Source of the DNA: Nocardia sp. BMG111209
Lineage (GTDB): Bacteria > Actinomycetota > Actinomycetes > Mycobacteriales > Mycobacteriaceae
Length of the DNA stretch: 64,000 bases
Direction: 5' to 3'
NCBI RefSeq assembly: GCF_000381925.1
Contig: NZ_KB907307.1
Location: 2,480,001-2,544,000 of the forward strand
The notes under the pieces: model-generated
The model's input: the letters and a program-made list of their open reading frames with translations, nothing else
Database searches by the model: none
What the model was told of the DNA's origin: nothing
Shown here: positions 18,856 through 27,872 of the stretch, in pieces
How the letters are laid out: the number at the start of each line of letters is the position of its first letter
Numbering within the stretch: the first letter of the stretch is position 1
Translations under genes and position numbers: made by a program

Positions 18856-19914
18856 CTAGACCAGGGCCGGGCGCGACGAGCCCGAGACTTTGTCGGCGAG
18901 CAGGATTGCGGCCCGCCGGGCGCTGGCGGCCGGGTCGCCGCCGGCCAGCGGCCAGCCGCGGGCCCGGACCAGGTAGCCCGACGCCGCGGACTCCGCCGCC
19001 ACGCCCAGACCACCCTGGATGTGTACCGCCATCGTGGCGGCTTTCGCGGCTTCCTCGGCCATGAACACGAAGGCCGCCGAGGCGAGTTCGTCACGGACGC
19101 CCGGCTCGTTGCCCAGGAACCAGGCCGCGCGCCGGGACAACGCACGACCGGACTGCACGGTGATGGCCATATTCGCCAGCGGATGCGAAATGCCTTGCAG
19201 CGTCGATATCGGGACGCCCAGGGTGTAGCGAGTGGTGGCGAATTCGGCGGCGATCCGGGTGGTCTCGTCGACCAAGCCGACCAGCGCCGCCGCCGTCAGC
19301 AACCGCCATTCGTCGAGTGCGGTGGCATAGTGCGCCGCGGCCTCGGCACCGGAGGCGACGACCTGCGATCCCGCCGCCGGGTCGATCCACGCCAGCGGCA
19401 ACCGACCCAGATTGGCGACCGCGTCCGGCCGGCGGTCCGGGGTCAGCCGCACGATATCCGTGCCGCGCCGGGCGATGACCTCGTCAGCGGCGGCAGCGGC
19501 GGGGATCAACCGGGGCCCGGCCGAGATGTCCAGCCGCGCATCGAAAGTGGCGATGCGCTGTCCCGACACCAGATCCGCCGCATCGGTCGGCGCACCGAGT
19601 CGCGCCAGCAGCCTGGTCGCGCAGACGTGCTCGATCCACGGCACCGGGGCGAGGGTGCGGCCGATCTCCTCCGCGACCAGCACCAGGTCCACCAGAGTGG
19701 CCCCGTCGCCGCCGACCTCCGCCGGCAGCGCCATCGTGGTCGCGCCGGTGGCGCACAACTGTTCCCAGAGGTTCCGGTCGAAGCCGGTCGGTTCCGCGGC
19801 CCGGACGACATCGATCGGCGACCGAGTGGCGAAGAATTTCGCGTAGACCGCCTGTAATTCGGTCTGATCCGCCGACAGGCTGTAGTCCAGCCGCCGCAAT
19901 TCGTAGCGGTCCAT
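18856..19914 (-). CDS. Acyl-CoA dehydrogenase, smaller partner subunit
   Basis: A 352-aa dehydrogenase-fold protein lacking the usual C-terminal catalytic-base motif; its sequence is divergent in the middle domain (AAAAADEVIARRG) and ends with VHIQGGLGVAAE. This fits the partner subunit of a heteromeric acyl-CoA dehydrogenase with the gene at 17661. ATG 19914 follows AAGGAG. It lies 34 bases downstream of the amidohydrolase gene at 19949, forming one leftward operon of four or five genes ending at 17004. Confidence 0.88.
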   Translation of the reverse strand: MDRYELRRLDYSLSADQTELQAVYAKFFATRSPIDVVRAAEPTGFDRNLWEQLCATGATTMALPAEVGGDGATLVDLVLVAEEIGRTLAPVPWIEHVCATRLLARLGAPTDAADLVSGQRIATFDARLDISAGPRLIPAAAAADEVIARRGTDIVRLTPDRRPDAVANLGRLPLAWIDPAAGSQVVASGAEAAAHYATALDEWRLLTAAALVGLVDETTRIAAEFATTRYTLGVPISTLQGISHPLANMAITVQSGRALSRRAAWFLGNEPGVRDELASAAFVFMAEEAAKAATMAVHIQGGLGVAAESAASGYLVRARGWPLAGGDPAASARRAAILLADKVSGSSRPALV

Positions 19915-19948
19915 GCCGTTCTCCTTTTTCCGGCCGAGCGATGACACG

Positions 19949-20788
19949 TCACACATCGGCGGGTCGTTCGCCGAAGAAGAATTCCTTCGCGTTGTTGTAC
20001 AGATAGTTGTCGAGTACCGCGTCCGGCAGGTCGAGAGCCAGCGCTTCCGGAATCACCCGGCGCTGCGACAGCACCGGCCAATCGGAGGCGAAGATGATCT
20101 GCTCCCGGCCGCGGGTACGCAGGTAGTGCAACAGGCTCTCGGGCAGCCGCTTCGGCGACCACGCCGAGGTCATCAGCCGCAGATTCCGGTATTTGATCAG
20201 TAACCGGATGGCCACGTCCCACCAGGGGTCGGCGCCGTGGATCATGCAGAGCTTCAGTTCGGGGAATCGCACGCAGACCCGGTCGAGGTGAATCGGATTC
20301 TGCACCTCGCCGGGCAACGGCGGGCCCGGTATGCCGGTGTTGAGGCACAGCGGCAGGCCCAGTTCGGCGCATTTGGTGTAGAGCGGATAGTAGACCGCGT
20401 CACTCGGCGGATAAATCCCGTCACCCCAGAAGCTGGGTCCCACCACCGCGTACGAGACCGGTAGATCGTGCACCACCGCGGTCAGTTCCCGCAGCGCGGC
20501 CATGGGCCGCAGCAGATTCATTCCGCCGATGGTCAGCGAGAAGCGGTCCGGCCGAGCCTCCGCGAACTTCCTGGCGGTCACCGAGGGCTTCGCGACGGAA
20601 TCCATCAGGATCGCTCGCTCCACACCCTGTTCGTCCATCTCGTCCAGGAGCCGATCGAGTTCGACCGGCGCGTACATCGAAGGCGGGCCCTTGAAATAGT
20701 CCTCACGGACCGCCTGCATCCATTTCGGTTGCTGCGGTGTCTCGCCGAAATGAACATTGACGAGACAGTCGATCACCCGGTGATTCAT
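19949..20788 (-). CDS. Amidohydrolase_2 family protein
   Basis: A 279-aa amidohydrolase, shorter than the two others in the island. The N-terminal motif is changed to IDCLVNVHFG. A later MIHGADPWWD and the C-terminal IIFASDWPVLSQ are present, so a metal site is likely but may be non-standard. It is the first gene of the leftward operon with the paired acyl-CoA dehydrogenases. Its promoter region (20789-21016) is shared with the divergent TetR gene and has one clear and one weak operator. Confidence 0.85.
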   Translation of the reverse strand: MNHRVIDCLVNVHFGETPQQPKWMQAVREDYFKGPPSMYAPVELDRLLDEMDEQGVERAILMDSVAKPSVTARKFAEARPDRFSLTIGGMNLLRPMAALRELTAVVHDLPVSYAVVGPSFWGDGIYPPSDAVYYPLYTKCAELGLPLCLNTGIPGPPLPGEVQNPIHLDRVCVRFPELKLCMIHGADPWWDVAIRLLIKYRNLRLMTSAWSPKRLPESLLHYLRTRGREQIIFASDWPVLSQRRVIPEALALDLPDAVLDNYLYNNAKEFFFGERPADV

Positions 20789-20851
20789 GATTCTCCGATC
20801 GCGGCAACCGCGTCTCCCGGCCGCATGCCGACAAGCACCACAGATACACTT

Positions 20852-20868
20852 ACTGTATACCTATCTAT
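20852..20868. promoter_or_regulatory. Weak operator-like site
   Basis: Starts with a perfect ACTGTA half-site, but the second half (ATCTAT) is poor; 8 of 12 positions match. It lies 64 bases upstream of the amidohydrolase start at 20788. Confidence 0.35.
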
Positions 20869-20917
20869 AACACCGCACGCAAGCGCAAATCCGGCATCCA
20901 CCTCGGACCGAGCCCAT

Positions 20918-20934
20918 ACCGCACGTCATACAGT
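20918..20934. promoter_or_regulatory. Operator site 7, upstream of TetR regulator 2
   Basis: ACCGCACGTCATACAGT matches 10 of 12 consensus positions. It overlaps the motif ACAGTA-N4-CCGTGGTAA (20930-20948) that is also found upstream of TetR regulator 1 at 11954-11972. Confidence 0.6.
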
Positions 20935-21016
20935 AAGCACCGTGGTAACGTACGTCGGAACTCGCATTCGAGCGGCGGCGGGCTCGGACGACTGCGGAGG
21001 GGAGATGACCCCGGCG

Positions 21017-21820
21017 ATGGCCAGACGACGAACCACCACCGGGCGCCGGCGGCGCGTACGCGGCTCCCTCGACCCGAAGGAGATCATCGAGGGCGCGTTC
21101 GACCTCGCCGACAAGGTCTCGCTCGACGGACTGAGCATGCCGATGCTGGGCCGGCATCTCGGCATCGGCGTCACCAGCATCTACTGGTACTTCCACAAGA
21201 AGGACGATCTGCTGGATGCGATGGCCGCCCGCGCACTGCACCGATACGTTCTGGAGACGACGCTGGAGGACAGCGGCGATTGGCGGGAGACGCTGCGCGG
21301 GCATGCCTGCCGGTTGCGGCGCACATTCCTGGCGAATCCGGTGCTGGTCGATCTGCTCCTGATCCGGTCCGCGCGCAGCCCACATCTGGTCAAGGTCGGT
21401 GCGCACATCACCGAACAGGTCGTCGCGACACTTGTCGGCCTCGGGCTCTCGCTCGACGAGGCCTGCGACACGTTCTCGGCCGTGCAGTTGCACGTCCGAG
21501 GCTCAGTGGTGTTGCGGCGGCTACACGACACGAACCGGGCAGTCGACGAATCATCCGGTGGCAGTGACTATTACGACCGCAGCGCCATCGATCCGATGGT
21601 CACTCCCCTCCTCGCCGCAGCGCCGGCCGGCGGGCACAACGGCGACGCGCCCGACGATCGGAATTTCGAGCTCGGCTTGGACTACATCCTCGACTATGCC
21701 GGCAACGTGATTGCCGACCGTCGAGCTTCGAATCGGAGCTGTGCCGCACCTCTGCCCGGCAACGTGGAGATCCGCCCGGGCCGTACAGCGGCGCAACCCG
21801 ATCCGATCACGCCACGCTGA
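21017..21820 (+). CDS. TetR family transcriptional regulator 2
   Basis: A 267-aa TetR regulator paralogous to the one at 12103: the HTH (GLSMPMLGRHLGIGVTSIYW) and the following helices are nearly the same. ATG 21017 is chosen because it gives exactly the same N-terminal length as the paralogue; ATG 21005, closer to GGAGGGG, is the alternative. It is divergent from the amidohydrolase operon and carries operator site 7 upstream. The two paralogues could bind the same sites with different ligands. Confidence 0.92.
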   Translation: MARRRTTTGRRRRVRGSLDPKEIIEGAFDLADKVSLDGLSMPMLGRHLGIGVTSIYWYFHKKDDLLDAMAARALHRYVLETTLEDSGDWRETLRGHACRLRRTFLANPVLVDLLLIRSARSPHLVKVGAHITEQVVATLVGLGLSLDEACDTFSAVQLHVRGSVVLRRLHDTNRAVDESSGGSDYYDRSAIDPMVTPLLAAAPAGGHNGDAPDDRNFELGLDYILDYAGNVIADRRASNRSCAAPLPGNVEIRPGRTAAQPDPITPR

Positions 21821-21836
21821 ACTGATCCGGATCGTT

Positions 21837-21872
21837 CGGCCGCCCCTGGATCCACGGACCCGAGGGCGGCCG
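21837..21872. terminator. Hairpin terminator between converging genes
   Basis: CGGCCGCCC (21837-21845) pairs perfectly with GGGCGGCCG (21864-21872), followed on the plus strand by TTCCTTCATT. Confidence 0.75.
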
Positions 21873-21877
21873 TTCCT

Positions 21878-22777
21878 TCATTCCGGTCCGGGCTCCGCGA
21901 CGTGGAAATGCTCGTCGCGCAGGCGGAATGCCTCCTTCACACCATGTTCGGCCCGCGTCTTCACGAAATTGAACTCCCCTGGGGCGAATTGCAGATTCGT
22001 CCCGAAGGCATGGAACAGATAACTGGCGACCTCCTCACCCTGATACGCCTGGCTCTGCTCGACGAGACGGAACGCCTCCTTCGCGATGACCACACCATCG
22101 GCGGGCATCTTCGCCGCCTTCTCCGCCCAATACCGGGCCCGCGCGGTCACCGCGGCGGCCTCGCACGTCTCGGTGAAGATCCCCGACCCCTCCACGCTGC
22201 CCGCCTCGATGATGTCGCCGGTGAGCAGCAGACGGCGGGCCAGTACCGGGCCGAGCCGATGGAAGAACATGTGCAGGCTGCCCAACGCGGGACCGAGAAA
22301 TCGAGTGGCGGGCATACCGATTCGGGTGTCCCGCGCGATCACCGAGATGTCGGTCATCAGAGCCATCTCGAAGCCGCCGCCGAGCGCGTAGCCACTGATC
22401 TCACCAACGGTCACCTTCGGGAAGCCCAACAGGTTGTGATAGAAGTCGAATGTCTTGCGGTCCACCGCCAATCGGCGGCGCTGACTCGGCCGCGACCGGG
22501 CCGCGCGGGTGTCGCCGTTCCCGTTCTTCTCGCCGTACCAACCGTAAGCATTGTTCATGTCCGCGCCGGTGCTGAACACTCCCCCGGTGCCGCGCAGCAG
22601 GACGACCGTGATGTCGTCGTCCTCGGCGACGATATCCAGCAGCCGCGCCATCTCGTCGCGCATCGGCGCATCGTAGGAATTGCGCTGGGCCGGATTGTCG
22701 AACGTGATGGTGGCTATTCTGTGATCGGGATCGAGCCCGAACAGCACTCGGCCGTCGGCAGCGTTCGATTGACTCAT
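21878..22777 (-). CDS. Enoyl-CoA hydratase/isomerase family protein
   Basis: A 299-aa crotonase. The first oxyanion-hole motif (GGVFSTGADMN) and second (ISGYALGGGFEMALMTD) are present. A charged insertion (around residues 80-105) sits between them. ATG 22777 follows GAGAGGA; the longer open frame upstream is not supported. It is divergent from the rightward crotonase and CoA-ligase operon, and two overlapping operators lie in between. Confidence 0.88.
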   Translation of the reverse strand: MSQSNAADGRVLFGLDPDHRIATITFDNPAQRNSYDAPMRDEMARLLDIVAEDDDITVVLLRGTGGVFSTGADMNNAYGWYGEKNGNGDTRAARSRPSQRRRLAVDRKTFDFYHNLLGFPKVTVGEISGYALGGGFEMALMTDISVIARDTRIGMPATRFLGPALGSLHMFFHRLGPVLARRLLLTGDIIEAGSVEGSGIFTETCEAAAVTARARYWAEKAAKMPADGVVIAKEAFRLVEQSQAYQGEEVASYLFHAFGTNLQFAPGEFNFVKTRAEHGVKEAFRLRDEHFHVAEPGPE

Positions 22778-22963
22778 CGGTGAATTTCCTCTCGGGTACC
22801 GGCGGCAGCGCCGGGATCGGGCAGGGTTCGGGATCGCGGCGGTCATTCGCCGCCCGCCGTGCGCCGTACCGCGCACCGGTCAGCCGATCCGGTGACAGCG
22901 CCGCTGTCTCGTGCACCGTACGAACCCACTTTCCGGCTATCGGTGGAATTGCTACAAAGCCTA

Positions 22964-22980
22964 ACGGTATTGTCTACTGT
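22964..22980. promoter_or_regulatory. Operator site 8a
   Basis: ACGGTATTGTCTACTGT matches 10 of 12 consensus positions; it overlaps site 8b. It lies in the 395-base divergent region between the crotonase genes ending at 22777 and starting at 23173. Confidence 0.65.
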
Positions 22981-22992
22981 ATGAGTAACAGT
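22976..22992. promoter_or_regulatory. Operator site 8b
   Basis: ACTGTATGAGTAACAGT matches 11 of 12 positions. Overlap by five bases with site 8a suggests cooperative or alternative binding of two dimers. Confidence 0.7.
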
Positions 22993-23172
22993 GATGGTGG
23001 GGAAGCCGCGGCCGGCACGGCACGAGGCCAGGCCGGGCCCGACGGCGCCGTCACCGCCGACTGGGGACTCATCCACGCGAGCGCCCCGGCGAGTGAACTG
23101 GATCGGGTCGCCGCCCAGCTGCCGGCGCGGGTGTCCGCGGCACCGTCTCGTGCCAGGCGAAGGGAATTACGA

Positions 23173-23976
23173 ATGTCGTTCGACACCATCGGCTACGAGG
23201 TCGACAGGCATACCGCGACGATCACGCTGAACCGGCCCGAGGCGCTGAACGCGTTGAGCCCGCACATGATCGGCGAACTCCGGGCCGCCTACCACGAGGC
23301 CGAACACGACGACCGGGTCTGGCTGCTGATCGTCACCGGCACCGGCCGCGCGTTCTGCACCGGCGCCGACGTGAAGGCCATCCCCGGTGACGGCAAGGTC
23401 GTCTACGAACAGTCCTATCTGTCCACCTATGAGCAGTGGGAGGCGCCGCAGGAGGGAACCCCGCCGTTCCGCACCATGGCCAAGCCGGTGCTCACCGCCG
23501 TCAACGGGTTGTGCTGCGGCGCCGGACTGGACTGGGTCACCACCGGCGACATCGTGATCGCCTCGGATCGGGCGACCTTCTTCGATCCACACGTCAGCAT
23601 CGGCCTGGTCGCGGCACGCGAGATGGTGCGGCTGGCCCGGGTGCTGCCGCGCACCGTCGCGCTGCGGATGGCGCTGACCGGCAAGCACGAGCGGATGTCC
23701 GCCCAGCGCGCCTACGACCTGGGCATGGTCACCGAGGTGGTCGAGCACGACCGGCTGCTGGAGCGAGCCCACGAGATCGCCGCGATCGTGAATTCCAATG
23801 CCCCGCTCGCCGTCCGGGGTACCCGGCTGGCGATCCTGAAGGGCCTCGATCTGCCGTTGCACGAAGCCGAACTGCTGGCCGAATCGTTCCGGGAACGGGT
23901 CACCCGGACCGAGGACGCCCTGGAGGGCCCGCTGGCGTTCGTCGAGAAGCGCGCACCGAAATGGCAGTGCCGATGA
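23173..23976 (+). CDS. Enoyl-CoA hydratase/isomerase family protein
   Basis: A 267-aa crotonase: first oxyanion motif AFCTGADVKA, second region VNGLCCGAGLDW, then DPHVSIGLVAAREM. The usual catalytic glutamates are not obvious, so the reaction may not be simple hydration. ATG 23173 follows AAGGGA. An ATG at 22981 is also in frame but falls inside the operator and would add 64 atypical residues, so it is not used. It overlaps the next gene by four bases (ATGA), starting a five-gene operon to 29470. Confidence 0.88.
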   Translation: MSFDTIGYEVDRHTATITLNRPEALNALSPHMIGELRAAYHEAEHDDRVWLLIVTGTGRAFCTGADVKAIPGDGKVVYEQSYLSTYEQWEAPQEGTPPFRTMAKPVLTAVNGLCCGAGLDWVTTGDIVIASDRATFFDPHVSIGLVAAREMVRLARVLPRTVALRMALTGKHERMSAQRAYDLGMVTEVVEHDRLLERAHEIAAIVNSNAPLAVRGTRLAILKGLDLPLHEAELLAESFRERVTRTEDALEGPLAFVEKRAPKWQCR

Positions 23977-24779
23977 CCGTGACGCCGATGACCTTCGAGA
24001 CGATCCTGCTCGAGACCGATCCGGCCGACCACGTCGCCACCGTCACCCTGAACCGGCCCGAACGACTCAACGCCTTCAACCGCACCATGTGCGAGGAGAT
24101 GGCCGAGGCCTGGCGCCTGGTGAAGGCGGACGACACGGTGCACGCGATCGTCCTGCGCGCCGCCGGGGACCGCGCGTTCAGCGCCGGCCTGGACATCAAG
24201 TCCGCCTACGGGCAGCCCGAAAGCGTCTGGCACCACGAGGATCCCGGCGAACTGCTCAGCCCGAAGTGGCAGAAGATGTGGAAGCCGGTGATCTGCGCCG
24301 TCCAGGGCATGTGCACGGCCGGCGCGTTCTACTTCGTCAACGAATCCGACGTCGTGATCTGCGCCGAGGACGCCACCTTCTTCGACTCGCACGTCTCCGC
24401 CGGTCTGGTGTCGGCGCTGGAACCGGTCGGCCTCATGCGTCGGGTCGGGCTCGGCGACACCCTGCGCATCGCACTGCTCGGCAACGACGAACGGGTGAGC
24501 GCCGCCACCGCGCTGCGCATCGGCCTGGTCACCGAAGTCGTTCCCGCCGAACACCTCTGGAAACGAGCCCATGAGATCGCCGTGCTGGTCGCCGCGAAAC
24601 CACCGGCCGCCACCCAGGGCACCGTCAAGGCGATCTGGGAGTCCCTGGACAAGCCGTATCGGGCCGCCATGGAACAGAACCTCATCTACACCCGCCTCGG
24701 AAATCCGCTCGGCACCGCCCAACTGGCGGCCGCCGACCCGGACCACCGCCGCCGGCCCACCGCACCGAGGATTCGCTGA
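23973..24779 (+). CDS. Enoyl-CoA hydratase/isomerase family protein
   Basis: A 268-aa crotonase related to the preceding one (AFSAGLDIKSAYG, VQGMCTAGAFYF, DSHVSAGLVSA). The start at 23973 overlaps the previous stop as ATGA; ATG 23961 is an in-frame alternative. The pair probably forms a hetero-oligomer or acts on successive intermediates. The stop overlaps the start of the CoA-ligase-like gene. Confidence 0.88.
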   Translation: MTVTPMTFETILLETDPADHVATVTLNRPERLNAFNRTMCEEMAEAWRLVKADDTVHAIVLRAAGDRAFSAGLDIKSAYGQPESVWHHEDPGELLSPKWQKMWKPVICAVQGMCTAGAFYFVNESDVVICAEDATFFDSHVSAGLVSALEPVGLMRRVGLGDTLRIALLGNDERVSAATALRIGLVTEVVPAEHLWKRAHEIAVLVAAKPPAATQGTVKAIWESLDKPYRAAMEQNLIYTRLGNPLGTAQLAAADPDHRRRPTAPRIR

Positions 24780-26305
24780 TGCCGGAACACACTCCCGGGA
24801 CCGGCACCCTGACCGCGGAACATCCCCTCGCACAGCGCATCGCGACCGTCCTCGCGCTGGCCCCGGACGCCGGGGCCGTCGAATTCGACGGCCGCTGGCA
24901 CACCTGGGGGCAATTGGGCGCCGCCGCGCACCGGATCGCCGCGCTGACCGCCGAAGCCGGACGGCCATCGATCGGTGTCCTGCTGCGCAACCGGCCCGAA
25001 CACGTCGCCGCGCTGCTCGGCGTCCTGCTCGCCGGCGGCTGCGTGGTCACGATCAACCCGTCCCGCGGCGCCGACCGCATCCGGGCCGATATCGAGGACC
25101 TGGCACTGCCGATACTCCTCGGAAGCCCCGAGGATCTGGCCGAATACGCGGTACCCCGGCCCGGGACCACCACCGTGCCGATCACCGTGATCGACGCGTC
25201 GATGGCGCCGGCCGTGGCACCGCCGGTGTCGGATGCGCCGGAACGGCCGGGGGTCGCGGTGCGGATGCTGACCAGCGGGACCACCGGCGCGCCGAAGCGC
25301 ATCGACCTCACCTACGACATGCTGGCCCGCAGCGTCATCGGCGCCGAGCCCGAGCACGCACCCGCGCCGGCGGCGCCGCGACGGGGAGTCGCGATCGTCA
25401 ATTCGCCGCTGGTCCACATCAGTGGGGTGTTCCGGGTACTCCAATGCGTCGGTGAGGCAAGGCCGTTCGCCCTGCTTCCCCGATTCGAACTCACCACCTG
25501 GGCCGACGCCGTGCGGCGGCACCGGCCGGCCGCGGTCTCGCTGGTACCCACCGCGTTGCGGATGGTCCTGCAGTCCGAACTGACCCGCGACGATCTCGCG
25601 GGCGTACGGGTTGTGACGTCGGGTACCGCGCCGCTGGCTCCGGAGGACGCGGACGCCTTCTACGAAAAGTTCGGCATTCCGGTGCTGACCTCTTATGCCG
25701 CAACCGAATTCGGCGGCGGGGTAGCGGGATGGACGCTGCCCGACCACGAGCGCTACCGGGCCACCAAGCGGGGCAGCGTGGGCCGGGCCAGCCTCGGCGC
25801 GCGGCTACGGGTCGTCGACGACGACGGGAATCCGGTGGGTACAGATACCGCGGGCCTGCTCGAGGTGATTCCCGGGCAACTCGGGCCCTCGGGAACCTGG
25901 ATGCGCACCACCGATATCGCGCGCATCGACGCCGACGGCTTCCTCTGGATCCTCGGCCGCGCCGATCAGGCGATCATCCGCGGCGGGTTCAAGGTGCTCC
26001 CCGACGACGTCCGCACGGCCCTGGAGAGCCACCCCGCGGTCCGCGGCGCCACGGTCGTCGGCCTTCCCGATCCCCGGCTCGGCGCCACCCCGGCGGCGCT
26101 GGTGGAGTTGCGGACCGGGGCCGTCGCCGATGCTGCCGAATTGCGGGAGTACCTCGGAAATCGGCTGGCCCGCTACGAGATTCCCACGCTGCTCGAGATC
26201 GTCGAGACGATCCCCCGAACCCCTTCCGGCAAGGCGGATCTCACCGCGGTCCGCGAACACCTCACCCGCACCGGATCTGCGGCAGGAGCCGATCATGACC
26301 GTTGA
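24779..26305 (+). CDS. Class I adenylate-forming enzyme (acyl-CoA ligase-like)
   Basis: A 508-aa AMP-binding protein that would activate a carboxylic acid to its CoA thioester. The ATP motif is MLTSGTTGAPK near residue 165, with an adenylation-domain core and a C-terminal PSGKADL catalytic lysine. The TGATG junction with the preceding crotonase and the 11-base overlap with the next gene show translational coupling. It is the most divergent of the three tandem ligases. Confidence 0.88.
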   Translation: MPEHTPGTGTLTAEHPLAQRIATVLALAPDAGAVEFDGRWHTWGQLGAAAHRIAALTAEAGRPSIGVLLRNRPEHVAALLGVLLAGGCVVTINPSRGADRIRADIEDLALPILLGSPEDLAEYAVPRPGTTTVPITVIDASMAPAVAPPVSDAPERPGVAVRMLTSGTTGAPKRIDLTYDMLARSVIGAEPEHAPAPAAPRRGVAIVNSPLVHISGVFRVLQCVGEARPFALLPRFELTTWADAVRRHRPAAVSLVPTALRMVLQSELTRDDLAGVRVVTSGTAPLAPEDADAFYEKFGIPVLTSYAATEFGGGVAGWTLPDHERYRATKRGSVGRASLGARLRVVDDDGNPVGTDTAGLLEVIPGQLGPSGTWMRTTDIARIDADGFLWILGRADQAIIRGGFKVLPDDVRTALESHPAVRGATVVGLPDPRLGATPAALVELRTGAVADAAELREYLGNRLARYEIPTLLEIVETIPRTPSGKADLTAVREHLTRTGSAAGADHDR

Positions 26306-27872
26306 GCCGACCGTCGCCGCCGTTCTGCGCGACCGCGCCCGTGCCCGGCCCGATCATCCGTTGTTGATCTGTGACAGCGGACGTCTGGACTATGCTGAGG
26401 CGCAGCGCCGCTCGGCCCTGGTGGCCCGCGGCCTGATCGCGCTCGGCGCGGGTAAGGGCACGCACGTCGGGATCCTGTTCCCGAACGATCCGGCCTTCGT
26501 CGTCGCCGCGCTGGCGGTCACGCGGATCGGTGCGGTGGTCGTGCCGTTCTCCACCTTTGCCACCGCCGGTGAACTGCGGCAGCAACTCGTCGACGCGGAC
26601 ATCCGGATCCTGCTGGCGGCAACGGGATACCGGTCGCACGACTATGCGCAGCGCCTCGGCGAGATCGTGCCGGCACAGCTGTGGGCCGACGGCCGGATGC
26701 TGCTGTCCGACAGCACACCCCAATTGCGGCATATCGTGATCGATTCCGGCACAGACGATTTCGGTCTGCCTTCCGAAGATGTGCCCGCGGCGCTGCTGAC
26801 GGCGACCGAGGACGACGTCACCGGTTCGGATCCGCTGGCGATCATCTACACCTCCGGTTCCACCAGCACCCCCAAGGGGGTCGTGCACACCCATGCGGCA
26901 CAACTGGGCCACCAGCGCAATCTGAACGCGATCCGCGGGCTGTCCGCCGACGACCGGCTGTTCTGCAATTCGCCGTTCTTCTGGATCGGCGGTTTCGGGT
27001 TCGCGCTGCTGGCGACGCTGCTGGCCGGTAGCACCCTGATCTGTTCCAACGCCGTCGACGACGAGGTCACCCTCGATCTGCTGGAGGCGGAAAAGCCCAC
27101 GATCACCAACGGATTCGCGGCCGGGGTCGCGCATCTGGCCCGGCATCCGAGCTTCGCCGGCCGGAACCTGTCCTCGATGCGCCGCGGCAACCTCTACCCG
27201 ATCATGCCCGCCGACTGCCGGCCCGCCGATCCGGAGTTGCGCCACAACATGCTCGGCATGACGGAGACCGGCAGCGTGGTGCTGCTCAGCGCCGACGAGA
27301 CCGATCAGCCCGAGCACCGCCGCGGGTCGTTCGGCAGACCCGCGCCGGGTTTCGAGCTGAAACTCGTCGATCCGGAAACCGGTGCGCCGGTGGCGAACGG
27401 CGACAGCGGCGAATTATGTTTTCGCGGAACACATCTCATGCAGGGCTACTACAAGCGCAGCCGGGAGGACTGCTTCGATGCCGACGGCTGGTTCCACACC
27501 GGCGATCTGGCCCGGGTGGACACCGAGGGGTTCGTGTACTTCCTGGGCCGGCTCGGCTCGATGATCAAGACCGCCGGGGCGAACGTATCGCCCGCGGAGG
27601 TGGCGAAGGCGATCGCCACGGTGACCGGCGGCGCGGTCGCGCACGTGATCGGCCTGCCCGATCCCGAACGCGGACAGGTGGTCGCCGCGGCCGTGGTGGT
27701 ACCCGATCCACACGCCTTCGATGCCGAGGAGCTGCGACGGCGCCTGCGCACCGAGTTGTCGGCCTACAAGGTGCCGCGCAAACTCGTGGGCCTCACCGCC
27801 GCGCAGGTTCCGCTGATGTCCAGCGGCAAGGTCGACATCCGGCAACTGGGTAAGGTCTTCGATCAGCAATGA
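26295..27872 (+). CDS. Acyl-CoA ligase (FadD-like)
   Basis: A 525-aa adenylate-forming ligase: IIYTSGSTSTPKG ATP motif, NSPFFWIGGFG, YFLGRLGSMIKTAGANVSPAE hinge region and SSGKVDI catalytic lysine. The start at 26295 overlaps the previous gene by 11 bases. It is a tandem paralogue of the next gene. Membership of this operon suggests it activates the same class of acid carried in by the Mce system. Confidence 0.9.
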   Translation: MTVEPTVAAVLRDRARARPDHPLLICDSGRLDYAEAQRRSALVARGLIALGAGKGTHVGILFPNDPAFVVAALAVTRIGAVVVPFSTFATAGELRQQLVDADIRILLAATGYRSHDYAQRLGEIVPAQLWADGRMLLSDSTPQLRHIVIDSGTDDFGLPSEDVPAALLTATEDDVTGSDPLAIIYTSGSTSTPKGVVHTHAAQLGHQRNLNAIRGLSADDRLFCNSPFFWIGGFGFALLATLLAGSTLICSNAVDDEVTLDLLEAEKPTITNGFAAGVAHLARHPSFAGRNLSSMRRGNLYPIMPADCRPADPELRHNMLGMTETGSVVLLSADETDQPEHRRGSFGRPAPGFELKLVDPETGAPVANGDSGELCFRGTHLMQGYYKRSREDCFDADGWFHTGDLARVDTEGFVYFLGRLGSMIKTAGANVSPAEVAKAIATVTGGAVAHVIGLPDPERGQVVAAAVVVPDPHAFDAEELRRRLRTELSAYKVPRKLVGLTAAQVPLMSSGKVDIRQLGKVFDQQ

